Translations under genes and position numbers: made by a program
Assembly (NCBI GenBank): GCA_023151185.1
Contig: JAKLJL010000001.1
Span: 682,001-746,000 of the forward strand
Direction: 5' to 3'
DNA: 64,000 bases
DNA from: Bacteroidota bacterium
Lineage (GTDB): Bacteria > Bacteroidota > JABWAT01
Shown here: piece after piece, positions 44,579 through 53,400 of the stretch
How the letters are laid out: each line of letters starts with the position of its first letter
Position numbering within the stretch: position 1 is the stretch's first letter
Notes under the pieces: model-generated
Databases searched by the model: none
Seen by the model: the letters and a program-made list of their open reading frames with translations, nothing else
Told to the model about the DNA's origin: nothing

Positions 44579-46135
44579 ATGACAGTCTGGCAATTTCTGT
44601 TACCGGATATCGGTGAAGGCACCGCAGAGGGTGAAATTGTGAAATGGTACGTTAAGGAAGGCGATCCGGTCAGTGAAGATCAGCCCATGGTTGAAGTCAT
44701 GACCGATAAGGCGACTGTCGTAATTCCATCCCCTAAAAACGGGAAAGTTTCGAAACTGTTTGGAAAAGTCGGGGATATGATCGCTGTTCACCACCCCTTG
44801 CTCGAACTGACCCTGTCCGGTGAAGAACCTACTCTTGCACAAGCCGAAGAAGCCCGGATGGAACTGGATGCCTTTGCACCCGGCGGAACGGTTTCGTCAG
44901 GCACCGGAACCGAAGTTTTTGAGTTTCTGCTGCCCGATATCGGCGAAGGAACGGCAGAAGGCGAAATTGTAAAATGGTATATCAAAGAAGGGGATCTGAT
45001 ATCCGAAGATCAGCCGATGGTCGAAGTTATGACCGACAAGGCGACTGTGGTTATTCCATCACCTAAAAATGGCCGGGTAATCCGGTTATTTGGTCCGGTT
45101 GGGACAGTAATCGAAGTGCATAAACCGCTGGTGTCCCTCGAAGTAAGTTCAACCGGGAAAAACCCTGTTAAACCGGTACCCCCAGCTGCCAATGGTAAAC
45201 AGGATGAAAAACCTGCTGGTATGCCTCCGCAACAGATTCAGGTTTTAGCCACTCCCGGTACCCGGAAACTGGCAAGAAATCTGGGTATTGATATTGCCAT
45301 TGTGCAGGGAACGGGTAAAAACGGCCGGATCACAGATGAGGATGTTCGTTCAGTCAGAACTGGCCCCGGTCCGGTGAAGAAACAATCACAGGTAACTTCA
45401 TTTTCCGTTCCCGAAAAAGAAACCCGTCCTGTTCCTCAGGAAGAAATCCCCTTTACCGGAATCCGGAAACGGATCGCCGATAAAATGGTTCAGTCCGTTT
45501 ACACTGCACCGCATTTTACCTACATGGATGAGGTGGATGTAACCGCTTTGGTTGAGATGCGGGATAAACTGAAACCAGCAGCCGAAAAAGAGGGAATTAA
45601 ACTGACGTATATGCCGTTTATTCTCAAGGCTCTGGTCGAAGCTTTGAAACGGAACCCGGTTTGCAATGCAACTTTGGATGAACCGGCAAAGGTGATCCGG
45701 TTGAAAAAAGTTTATAACATCGGGATCGGGATGGATACACCGACGGGTCTCATTGTTCCGGTTCTGAAAAACCTGGAAACCAAATCAGTTTTTGAAATTG
45801 CTGCAGAATTAAAGGATCTGGGAGACCGGACCAAGGCCGGACAGGTCAGAATGGATGAACTGAAAGACGGCACGTTTACGGTTTCAAATGTTGGGGCTAT
45901 TGGCGGTCTTATGGCAACTCCCGTCATCAATTTCCCCGAGGTGGCCATTCTGGCACCGGGTAAAATTCAGCAAAGACCCGTGGTTGTTGATGGTAAGCTC
46001 GAAATCAGGTGGATGATGTATCATTCCTGGAGTTGTGACCACCGGGTGGTGGATGGTGCAGATGCTGTGCGGTGCGGGAATGATTTTGCCCGGTTCCTGT
46101 CTCAGCCGGAATGGCTGCTGGTCAATTTAAGGTAA
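44579..46135 (+). CDS. Dihydrolipoyl acyltransferase E2 with two lipoyl domains
   Basis: A 518-aa E2. Two lipoyl domains with the same core EVMTDKATVVIPSPKNG carry Lys44 and Lys154, exactly 110 residues apart. A peripheral-subunit-binding domain (TPGTRKLARNLGIDI...GRITDEDV) follows, then the catalytic domain with SWSCDHRVVDGADA (His and Asp of the active site). It transfers the acyl group from E1 to CoA. The single-gene tandem lipoyl layout is known in E2 chains; here the two copies are almost identical as protein. Confidence 0.95.
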   Translation: MTVWQFLLPDIGEGTAEGEIVKWYVKEGDPVSEDQPMVEVMTDKATVVIPSPKNGKVSKLFGKVGDMIAVHHPLLELTLSGEEPTLAQAEEARMELDAFAPGGTVSSGTGTEVFEFLLPDIGEGTAEGEIVKWYIKEGDLISEDQPMVEVMTDKATVVIPSPKNGRVIRLFGPVGTVIEVHKPLVSLEVSSTGKNPVKPVPPAANGKQDEKPAGMPPQQIQVLATPGTRKLARNLGIDIAIVQGTGKNGRITDEDVRSVRTGPGPVKKQSQVTSFSVPEKETRPVPQEEIPFTGIRKRIADKMVQSVYTAPHFTYMDEVDVTALVEMRDKLKPAAEKEGIKLTYMPFILKALVEALKRNPVCNATLDEPAKVIRLKKVYNIGIGMDTPTGLIVPVLKNLETKSVFEIAAELKDLGDRTKAGQVRMDELKDGTFTVSNVGAIGGLMATPVINFPEVAILAPGKIQQRPVVVDGKLEIRWMMYHSWSCDHRVVDGADAVRCGNDFARFLSQPEWLLVNLR

Positions 46136-46209
46136 TTCCGGATACCCTCCATTAAAATGGAAGGGGAAGTTTGAGAACGATTCACTGCTTATTCGCCTTC
46201 AAAATTGGT

Positions 46210-46217
46210 TACATTTC
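46210..46217 (+). promoter_or_regulatory. Possible -7 box of lpdA (TACATTTC)
   Basis: One mismatch from TAnnTTTG, 24 bases before the ATG. The 106-base gap after E2 also holds a bulged hairpin at 46145-46164 (CCCTCCATT against AATGGAAGGG), without a T-run. Confidence 0.3.
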
Positions 46218-46241
46218 TATAGTATACAGGATAAATCAGAC

Positions 46242-47663
46242 ATGTCAGTTTTAAATTATGATACATTGGTGATAGGTGCAGGTCCGGGTGGATATGTTGC
46301 TGCCATTCGCCTGGGCCAGCTTGGAATAAAAACACTGGTTGTCGACAAGGACAAAGCACTTGGCGGTGTTTGTCTGAACTGGGGTTGCATCCCGTCCAAA
46401 TCTCTGATCCAGATGGCCAAGACTTATGAGAAAACGGTTTCCGGAACAGAGAAAATGGGAATTAAGGTTGCCGGTGCTTCTTATGACTGGGCAAAGACCC
46501 AGGAATGGAAAAACGGCATCGTGGAGTCACTGACCAGCGGTATTGCCCAGCTTCTGAAGGGAAATGGAGTTGATCACCGTTTCGGCACCGCCACCCTTAC
46601 CAGTTCCACCTCAGCAGATTTTCTTGATAAATCCGGAGAAAAGCTGACGATCAATTTCAAAAACTGCATCATTGCAACCGGATCTTCGCCCGTTCAGATT
46701 CCGGGATTTACATTTGATCATCAGGTCATTGTGGATTCTACCGATCTTCTTGAGCTTAAATCCGTGCCTGACTCCCTTATTTTAATTGGTGGCGGTGTTA
46801 TCGGACTTGAACTGGGGACGGTTTATGCCAAACTGGGAACCAAACTGACCGTAGTTGAAATGATGGATCAGGTTCTGCCCGGAACGTCGAAAGATGTGGC
46901 GCAATTAATCGAACGGAAACTGAAGCGGAACAAGGCGGATGTTTTTGTCTCCGCAAAAGCAAAATCCTGGAAAAAGTCTGGTGATAAAGCTGAACTGACT
47001 TTCGAAATTTCAGGGAAGGACCAGACGGTTACCGGTGATATGATTGCTGTGGCAGTTGGCCGGCGGCCCAACTCAAAAGGCTTTGGCGCTGAATCCATCG
47101 GAATAAAAATCACTGACCGCGGGTTTATTGAGGTAAATGAGAAACTTCAGACTTCCGTTCCGAATATCTATGCCATCGGGGATGTGGTCGGACAGCCAAT
47201 GCTGGCTCACAAAGCCTCAAAAGAAGGTGAAATTGCAGCAGAAAACATTGCCGGGCATAAGTATTCCACCCGGGATATTCAGGTCATCCCCGGTGTTATT
47301 TTCTGTGATCCTGAAGTAGGCATTGCAGGCCTCACCGAAGATGAAGCCAAACGCCAGTCGAAAAAAATCAAAACCGGGAAGTTCCCGTACGGTGCACTGG
47401 GACGTGCAAAATCAACCGGGGATATTGAAGGGTTTGCCCGGATTGTTGCAGATTATGATTCTGAACGGGTCCTTGGTGTTGAAATCGTTGGAACAAACGC
47501 CTCTGATATGATTTCGGAAGCTGCCCTTGCCATTGAAATGGGAGCAACCCTGGATGATATTCATCTGACAGTTCATCCCCACCCGACTCTGGGTGAAATC
47601 ATGATGGAAACCGCCAAAGCTGCCAAAGGCGAAGCGGTTCACATTCTGAATCCGAAATCCTGA
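46242..47663 (+). CDS. lpdA: Dihydrolipoyl dehydrogenase (E3)
   Basis: A 473-aa flavoprotein that re-oxidises dihydrolipoamide on E2 with NAD+. The FAD site is VIGAGPGGYVAAIR, the redox disulfide GGVCLNWGCIPSK, the NAD site LIGGGVIGLELGTVYA, YAIGDVVGQPMLAHKA, and the C-terminal His-Glu pair HPHPTLGE. Standard length. Separated from E2 by 106 bases with its own possible promoter, so it may also serve other complexes. Confidence 0.96.
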   Translation: MSVLNYDTLVIGAGPGGYVAAIRLGQLGIKTLVVDKDKALGGVCLNWGCIPSKSLIQMAKTYEKTVSGTEKMGIKVAGASYDWAKTQEWKNGIVESLTSGIAQLLKGNGVDHRFGTATLTSSTSADFLDKSGEKLTINFKNCIIATGSSPVQIPGFTFDHQVIVDSTDLLELKSVPDSLILIGGGVIGLELGTVYAKLGTKLTVVEMMDQVLPGTSKDVAQLIERKLKRNKADVFVSAKAKSWKKSGDKAELTFEISGKDQTVTGDMIAVAVGRRPNSKGFGAESIGIKITDRGFIEVNEKLQTSVPNIYAIGDVVGQPMLAHKASKEGEIAAENIAGHKYSTRDIQVIPGVIFCDPEVGIAGLTEDEAKRQSKKIKTGKFPYGALGRAKSTGDIEGFARIVADYDSERVLGVEIVGTNASDMISEAALAIEMGATLDDIHLTVHPHPTLGEIMMETAKAAKGEAVHILNPKS

Positions 47664-47669
47664 TGATTT

Positions 47670-47709
47670 TGCCGCTGTCCTCACCCCGTGGACAGTGGCA
47701 CCTTTTTAT
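47670..47709 (+). terminator. Rho-independent terminator after lpdA
   Basis: TGCCGCTGTCC pairs with GGACAGTGGCA (one G-U wobble), then ACC and five T. Confidence 0.85.
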
Positions 47710-47716
47710 TCTGTCC

Positions 47717-49069
47717 TTATTTCCTTCCGGAAATCAGTTCAAAATACCGCAGGAACATTTTCATCCCGCCGGAAGCCTGCCGCCAGTCGAAGTTTTCATT
47801 GGGCGCATGATATCCATGCTCCGGAAGGGAAAGCCCTAGAAAATTAACGGGAACGCCCAGCAGTTTTTTCATGGTGACCACCGCACCGATCGATCCGCCT
47901 TCACGGGTGAATGCCGGTGTTGCCCCGAAGGCATATTCAAGGGCCAGAACTCCGGCATCCGCATATTTTCCTTTGAATTCTCCCAGATAGGGAACCAGTC
48001 CGCCTTCAATATGAACCTGTACATCCGGATTCAGTTTTTTTACCGTCCGGATCATCAGGTCGGTTATTTCTTCGGGAGTTTGATCGGGAACCAACCGGCA
48101 GGAAATTTTGGCCTCTGCTCTGGGCGGAATAGCAGTTTTAACTCCGGGACCCTGCCAGCCTCCGGTTATGCCGTGCACTTCTAAAGTTGGCAGAGCCCAG
48201 ATTCTGGCTGTCAGGTCGGCGACATCTGAAAACCGGAGTGTTTTTAGTCCGTGGGCTTTTTTAAATTTCTCCTGATCAAACCCGGCGGCAACGAAATTGG
48301 CGATTTCCTTTTTTGAAGCCCGCTTTACCGATTGATAAAATCCCGGAATTTTGACTTTTCCGGTTTTGCCGTCAACCAGTTCTGAAATCAGTTGGGCCAG
48401 TTCTGTTAATGGATTTCTGGCTGCACCGCCGCACAAACCTGAGTGGCAGTCTTTTTCACCGGTTTCCAGAGTCAGCCTGAAGGCCTGAAGTCCCCTGAGT
48501 CCGTAGGGAATTGCCGGTCTTTCACGGTTCAGCCAGATTGTATCCGAAACCAGAACCGAATCTGTTTGAAGATCTTTCCGTTTTTTGGTGATAAATTCCT
48601 CATAGCTGGGTGATCCGATTTCCTCCTCCAGTTCCCATAAAAACTGAAGATTCAGCGGAATTTTCCCTGCAATCGCCAGTTTGGAGGCAAAATAGGCTGA
48701 AAGGGCAGGTCCCTTATCATCGGTTGTTCCCCGGCCGAAATAAGTATCCCCCTGTTTTACAAACCGGAACGGATCAGTTTTCCATTCAGGTTCACCGCCG
48801 GGCTGAACGTCGAGATGGTTGTAAATGGATAAAGTTGGATAGGCCGGATCAACGATGTGCCGGCCCCAGATAACCGGGTATCCTTTTGTCTTGACGATTT
48901 CAGCCTTGAAGCCAGCCTCCTCAAGAAGAGTTTTTCCATATTCTGCCGCCCGGTGCATGTCAGGTGCCCGTTCAGGAAGCAGGGATACGGACGGAATTTC
49001 TACAAATTCCTGTAACTTTTTCTCAAAATCCGGCTTTAGTCTGCTGATCTGCTGCTCAAACTGATCCAT
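47717..49069 (-). CDS. M20-family dipeptidase
   Basis: A 450-aa M20 peptidase with IYNHLDVQPG (metal His and Asp), GTTDDKGPALSA (bridging Asp), ELEEEIGSPSY (catalytic Glu) and SLPEHGYHAPNE (late metal His). No signal peptide. It converges on lpdA with a terminator between them. GGAG lies 7 bases upstream of the ATG. It is clearly diverged from the M20 gene at 23349-24734, so the two probably differ in substrate. Confidence 0.93.
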   Translation of the reverse strand: MDQFEQQISRLKPDFEKKLQEFVEIPSVSLLPERAPDMHRAAEYGKTLLEEAGFKAEIVKTKGYPVIWGRHIVDPAYPTLSIYNHLDVQPGGEPEWKTDPFRFVKQGDTYFGRGTTDDKGPALSAYFASKLAIAGKIPLNLQFLWELEEEIGSPSYEEFITKKRKDLQTDSVLVSDTIWLNRERPAIPYGLRGLQAFRLTLETGEKDCHSGLCGGAARNPLTELAQLISELVDGKTGKVKIPGFYQSVKRASKKEIANFVAAGFDQEKFKKAHGLKTLRFSDVADLTARIWALPTLEVHGITGGWQGPGVKTAIPPRAEAKISCRLVPDQTPEEITDLMIRTVKKLNPDVQVHIEGGLVPYLGEFKGKYADAGVLALEYAFGATPAFTREGGSIGAVVTMKKLLGVPVNFLGLSLPEHGYHAPNENFDWRQASGGMKMFLRYFELISGRK

Positions 49070-49299
49070 TTCTTTCTCCAGTTTATGTTTGCATGAATTT
49101 ACTGAAAAAGCAGCAGATCCGACAGACGAAAAAGGAAGATTTTCCAGTTCAACTCATCCAACGAAGATCCTGTGGCAATATCTCAGTTTGCAGGCTGAAA
49201 ACCGGAATTGTAAATAAAATAAGGAAAAATATAATCTACTCTTTTATTGTGGGGTCATGTGTTGACGGACACAATCCGGAATTAAATAAAAGAAGGTCA

Positions 49300-49330
49300 T
49301 TGCCTTCATTAGTTCAGACGTTTATTTTTG
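49300..49330 (+). promoter_or_regulatory. Promoter of secreted-protein pair (TTG-N20-TATTTTTG)
   Basis: TTG (49300-49302), 20 nt, then an exact TATTTTTG (49323-49330). Predicts transcription start near 49337 and a 26-nt leader. The gap 49070-49362 otherwise holds no gene I can support. Confidence 0.65.
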
Positions 49331-49362
49331 CACTGAACTAAATCTGAAAGTCTGTTTAGCCC

Positions 49363-50400
49363 ATGAAAAACCGGTTTACAATATTCAGCAGTTTTTTTGG
49401 CACAGGGGTAGTCCTGTGTTTGCTGAGTGTTGCTGCTACCACCCAGGCTCAGACTGTAGTATCTCTCCCGGTTCAAACGATTGCTGTAGAAGACCAACCG
49501 GTTTCAGAAGCTCCGATCCTGCTGTCCCGGCAGCAGATTTACAGTCACACCGAATCCCCGGTTGAAATTGCTATCCGGATTGATCTTTCTCCTGTTCTTT
49601 CTGCCCCGGTTGTTGAAACTGAACAAGGTCTCGTTTCCGTTTCCGGTGATTTTATAGTTTCTAAAACTGCTGAACAGGAAGGCTGGAAGCCGATAGGTGC
49701 TTCAGAACCCGCTCCCCTTAGTAATCCCGTTGAATCAGTTGTGACTGTTGCTCGGGATATTCAACCTGAATCGGTTTCGTGTTCAGACTCCTTCAACTCC
49801 TGGTCTGCTGTTTTATCCCATGAGGAGGCTTTCGGTCTGATTTCGGAACTTGGTTTACCTTTTTCAGGAAAAATCACCTCTGTTTTTACTGGTTCCGGAA
49901 CTTTGGGTTCACTTGCAGTTATTCTGGATGAGTCCGTTCAGCTTACCTTTACCCGCAATTCTGCCGGCTGGTTACTTACCGGTTGGCTGGTTCTGGATTC
50001 TTCGGGTTCACCGGTAAGCCTGACTACCTCTTCAGACCGGAGTGCCTCTCCGCCCGGTATGCTTCCTGTCCAGCCGGTGACGTTTTCTTTTAAATTAAAG
50101 GGAATCCTGACATTTTCCGGCAGAGAGCAATCTCGTGAGTTTAAATTACTCCAGGATTCAGGAAATTTAAATTCTTTTGCATCTGGCTGGTCTCCGACGG
50201 TTGGGACGGTTTATGACCGGAATTTGGTCACTATTTTGCCTGCATCCTGCCCGGTTTCCCCTTCTTTTTCTCATTTTATTTCCACAACCGATTCGATAAT
50301 TAACTCCCTTCTGATTTTTAATAATCCGGCTTTTTCCGTAAATTCCAATGATTTTTTAATTCTTGAAAACGGATTCAAGCTGAAAGGAATACTCTCATGA
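49363..50400 (+). CDS. Secreted protein of unknown family (345 aa)
   Basis: A 345-aa protein with a signal peptide MKNRFTIFSSFFGTGVVL... ending near TQAQ (residue 30). The rest is Ser/Pro/Val-rich beta-type sequence with three short hydrophobic blocks and a repeated FKLKGIL motif (FSFKLKGILTF near residue 245 and GFKLKGILS at the very end). No catalytic motif, no sorting domain and no family I recognise. Its stop overlaps the start of the 1876-aa T9SS gene as ATGA, so the two are co-translated. Possible role as a partner of that large protein; inference only. Confidence 0.75.
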   Translation: MKNRFTIFSSFFGTGVVLCLLSVAATTQAQTVVSLPVQTIAVEDQPVSEAPILLSRQQIYSHTESPVEIAIRIDLSPVLSAPVVETEQGLVSVSGDFIVSKTAEQEGWKPIGASEPAPLSNPVESVVTVARDIQPESVSCSDSFNSWSAVLSHEEAFGLISELGLPFSGKITSVFTGSGTLGSLAVILDESVQLTFTRNSAGWLLTGWLVLDSSGSPVSLTTSSDRSASPPGMLPVQPVTFSFKLKGILTFSGREQSREFKLLQDSGNLNSFASGWSPTVGTVYDRNLVTILPASCPVSPSFSHFISTTDSIINSLLIFNNPAFSVNSNDFLILENGFKLKGILS

Positions 50401-53400
50401 AATCCTGGTTACTGACTCTGGTGCTGTTTTTAGCATCTTTTTCTGTTTACTCCCAATCGCTGCTTCTGAGTGATGATTTCACTTCTGCAAACGGAACGGC
50501 TTTAACCAGTGCAGGTTGGAGTCTGTTTACGGGAACTGGGAATACGATAAAAATTGCCCGGGCTGACTCAAGTGCAATGGTCTCCTTTTCAGGATATACG
50601 GGTTCTGGAACAGGAAATGCTGTTCTATTAAAATCTACCGGACAGGATATATACAAAAACCTTTCTGTCACCCAGACAAACGGAAGCTCAGTTTATGCGT
50701 CCTTTATAATTAATGTATCTGCAGCTCAAAGTGCAGATTATTTTTTTAGTTTTACAAGCGGAACAACTACAAGTGGTTGCAGAACCTTTATAAAAACGGA
50801 AGGGTCAGGATTTAACATCGGGGTTCAGGTTGGCTCTGTTACACCTCCTGCCTACACGTCATCAAGTTATTCACTGAACACAAATTATCTCGTTGTTGTA
50901 AAATATCAGTTGATAACCGGGGCCTCAAACGACAAAGCTTCGGTTTTCATTTTTCCTGCAGGAAGTATTCCCAGTATTGAACCCTCTGGATCTGCAGTTG
51001 CTGCAACTACAACCGAGCTTTTTACTGCTGGAATTTCAGGTGTTCAACTGCGGCAGGGAACCGTGAATATTGCCCCAACTCTTCTGGTAGATGGAATCCG
51101 GGTTTCTGCTGATTGGGCCACAGCCGTTAATTCAAATGTAAATTCCGCCCCGGTTCTTTCTACTGTCTCTTCAGCTTCAGTCACCGGAACAACTGCAACT
51201 TTAGGTGCAACCCTGACTTCCTATGGCTGGGTGTCTTCAACCGGGAATGACGGAATTCTGACTGAACGGGGTATTGTCTGGGCTACGACAGCCAACCCCA
51301 CAATTGCCGACACTAAAGTCTCCGGCGGATCGGGTGTTTCTTTTACCGTTCCGGTTACCGGTTTGCCAGGTGGCACTAAAGTATATTACCGGGGATATGC
51401 AACCAATTCTGCCGGTACAGCCTATTCTGCTGAAGGTTTTATATTTACAGAACCTCTCGGTCATGTCACTGAATTGGGCGGAACAGTTATCAGTTCTTCA
51501 GCAGTGGACCTGACCTGGAGCCCGGTTCCTACTGCCTCAGGGTATCTGGTACTGTCTAAAGTTGGATCCGACCCAACAGGTCTTCCTTCAGATGGAACTG
51601 CTTATACAGCCGGTGCCACGATCGGTGATGCAACTGTTGCAGCGGTGGTTTCATCCGGCGCAGCAACTGGTGTTTCTTTGACCGGACTTTCTGCTGCCGA
51701 ATACCATTTTACAGTCGTGCCGTTTGGTTACGACGGAGCAGTGGCCTCAACTTACAATTACAAAACCGACGGAACAATCCCGGCTGTTACCCGCAGTACA
51801 ATTCTCGGGAATTCAGATCTCGCAGTTGACGGATCGTTTACCTATTCCTCGACTATTGATTATTCCGCTTACCAGTCGGATGATATTACATCCGGGAATA
51901 GTGTTGCGGTAATGGGACTCCTCCTCCGGGATGGCGGTGCAGCATTTGATGATTCAGATTTGAATCCAACAACTCTGATTTCCGTTTCATTCGCAGTTAC
52001 AAACCCTTCAATTCTCCGTAAGGCAGCTTTGTACTCGGGTTCAACCGAACTGAGCGAAGTCTCAGTATCTGGATCACCAATCACCTTTTCTGGTCTTGAT
52101 GTTACGGCTGCAGATGATTCTTTCACCAATCTGACCCTTCGGGTAACTTATCAATTCGGAGTTACGGATAATACACAAAACCAATTCACAGTTACCAGTG
52201 TCAGTTCACTGGCAGGCGGTTCCGGGTTTGCATCAGGCGACGGTGGTGCTGCATCAAGTTCGGTATCCGGTGACATCAACCGGATAGAGGTTACGGCCTC
52301 CGCTTGCTCCGTTTTCTCCCAACCGGCACTGAATGCAACCTTTTATGTGGATCAGGTCTGGGGAACTTCGGTTGTGATCCATTCAGTGGATGCCAATGGA
52401 AACCTGGATTCAGACTTTTCCGGGGAGGTAACCTTAACTCCGTCCGGTTCCGGTTCCTTGTCAGGAAATTCCGTCAGTGCTGTTTCAGGGATTGCCACTT
52501 TCAGCAGTCTAACTCACAACACCAACGAATCCATTCAATTAACTGCTTCTTCTGGTGGACTTCTGACTGCCACGACCAATACCTTCACTGTGGTTGCCGC
52601 TTTACAGCAGATCGGGGTAACCGAAACGTTTACCAATCTGACCGGAACGGCGCCCAATTACACCGGATATGATAATTCTGGTTTTGTCTATACCCTTACC
52701 GCATCCGCAACCCAGACAATTCTGGTTTCTGTTGCCAGCACAACACCGGTTTATAATGGAACTGCAAATACCAACAGTGGCCGGTACATCAACTTCCCGC
52801 CGACAAGCAGTAAATACGGAAGTATGACCATTTCCAATATTAATACCACGGGATTAACGAACTTAAACGTTACGTTTGGCTATTATCAGGCATCTGTTCT
52901 TTCTGCTGCCGGTGTGACGACCCTTGAATGGTCTGCCGATGGAACAACCTATAACTCCATCAGCCTGGCTTCTTATTTACCATCCGGAATCGGTTGGGCA
53001 ACCATTTCCAATGTGCCGCTGCCACAGGGCGCCGTTACAGCCAACCTGCGGTTACGGTTTAAAGTGGATTATGCAACCCAGACCGGTGGCGTCCGGATTG
53101 ACGATGTTAAAATTTTCGGAAGTAATGCTCTTGCTTCCGAACCAACTGTAATTACCACTTCACTGGATTTTTCCTCCATCGGAAACGTATCCATGACGGC
53201 ATCCTGGTCATCAGGAAACGGTCAGAAACGCCTGGTTCTGGCAAAATCCGGCAGTGCTGTGGATGCGGTCCCCGCAGATGGCTCTTCCTATTCAGCCAAT
53301 GCCGCCTTCGGACTGGGATCCCAGATCGGATCAGGTAATTTTGTAGTTTACTCCGGGTCGGGTTCTTCAGTTCCGGTAACAGGCCTCTCACAAAATACTA

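Noticed and set aside
49093-49341. 82-codon plus-strand frame in the gap before the 345-aa secreted gene
   Set aside because: It runs across the promoter TTG-N20-TATTTTTG, has no ribosome site, and the translation looks random.
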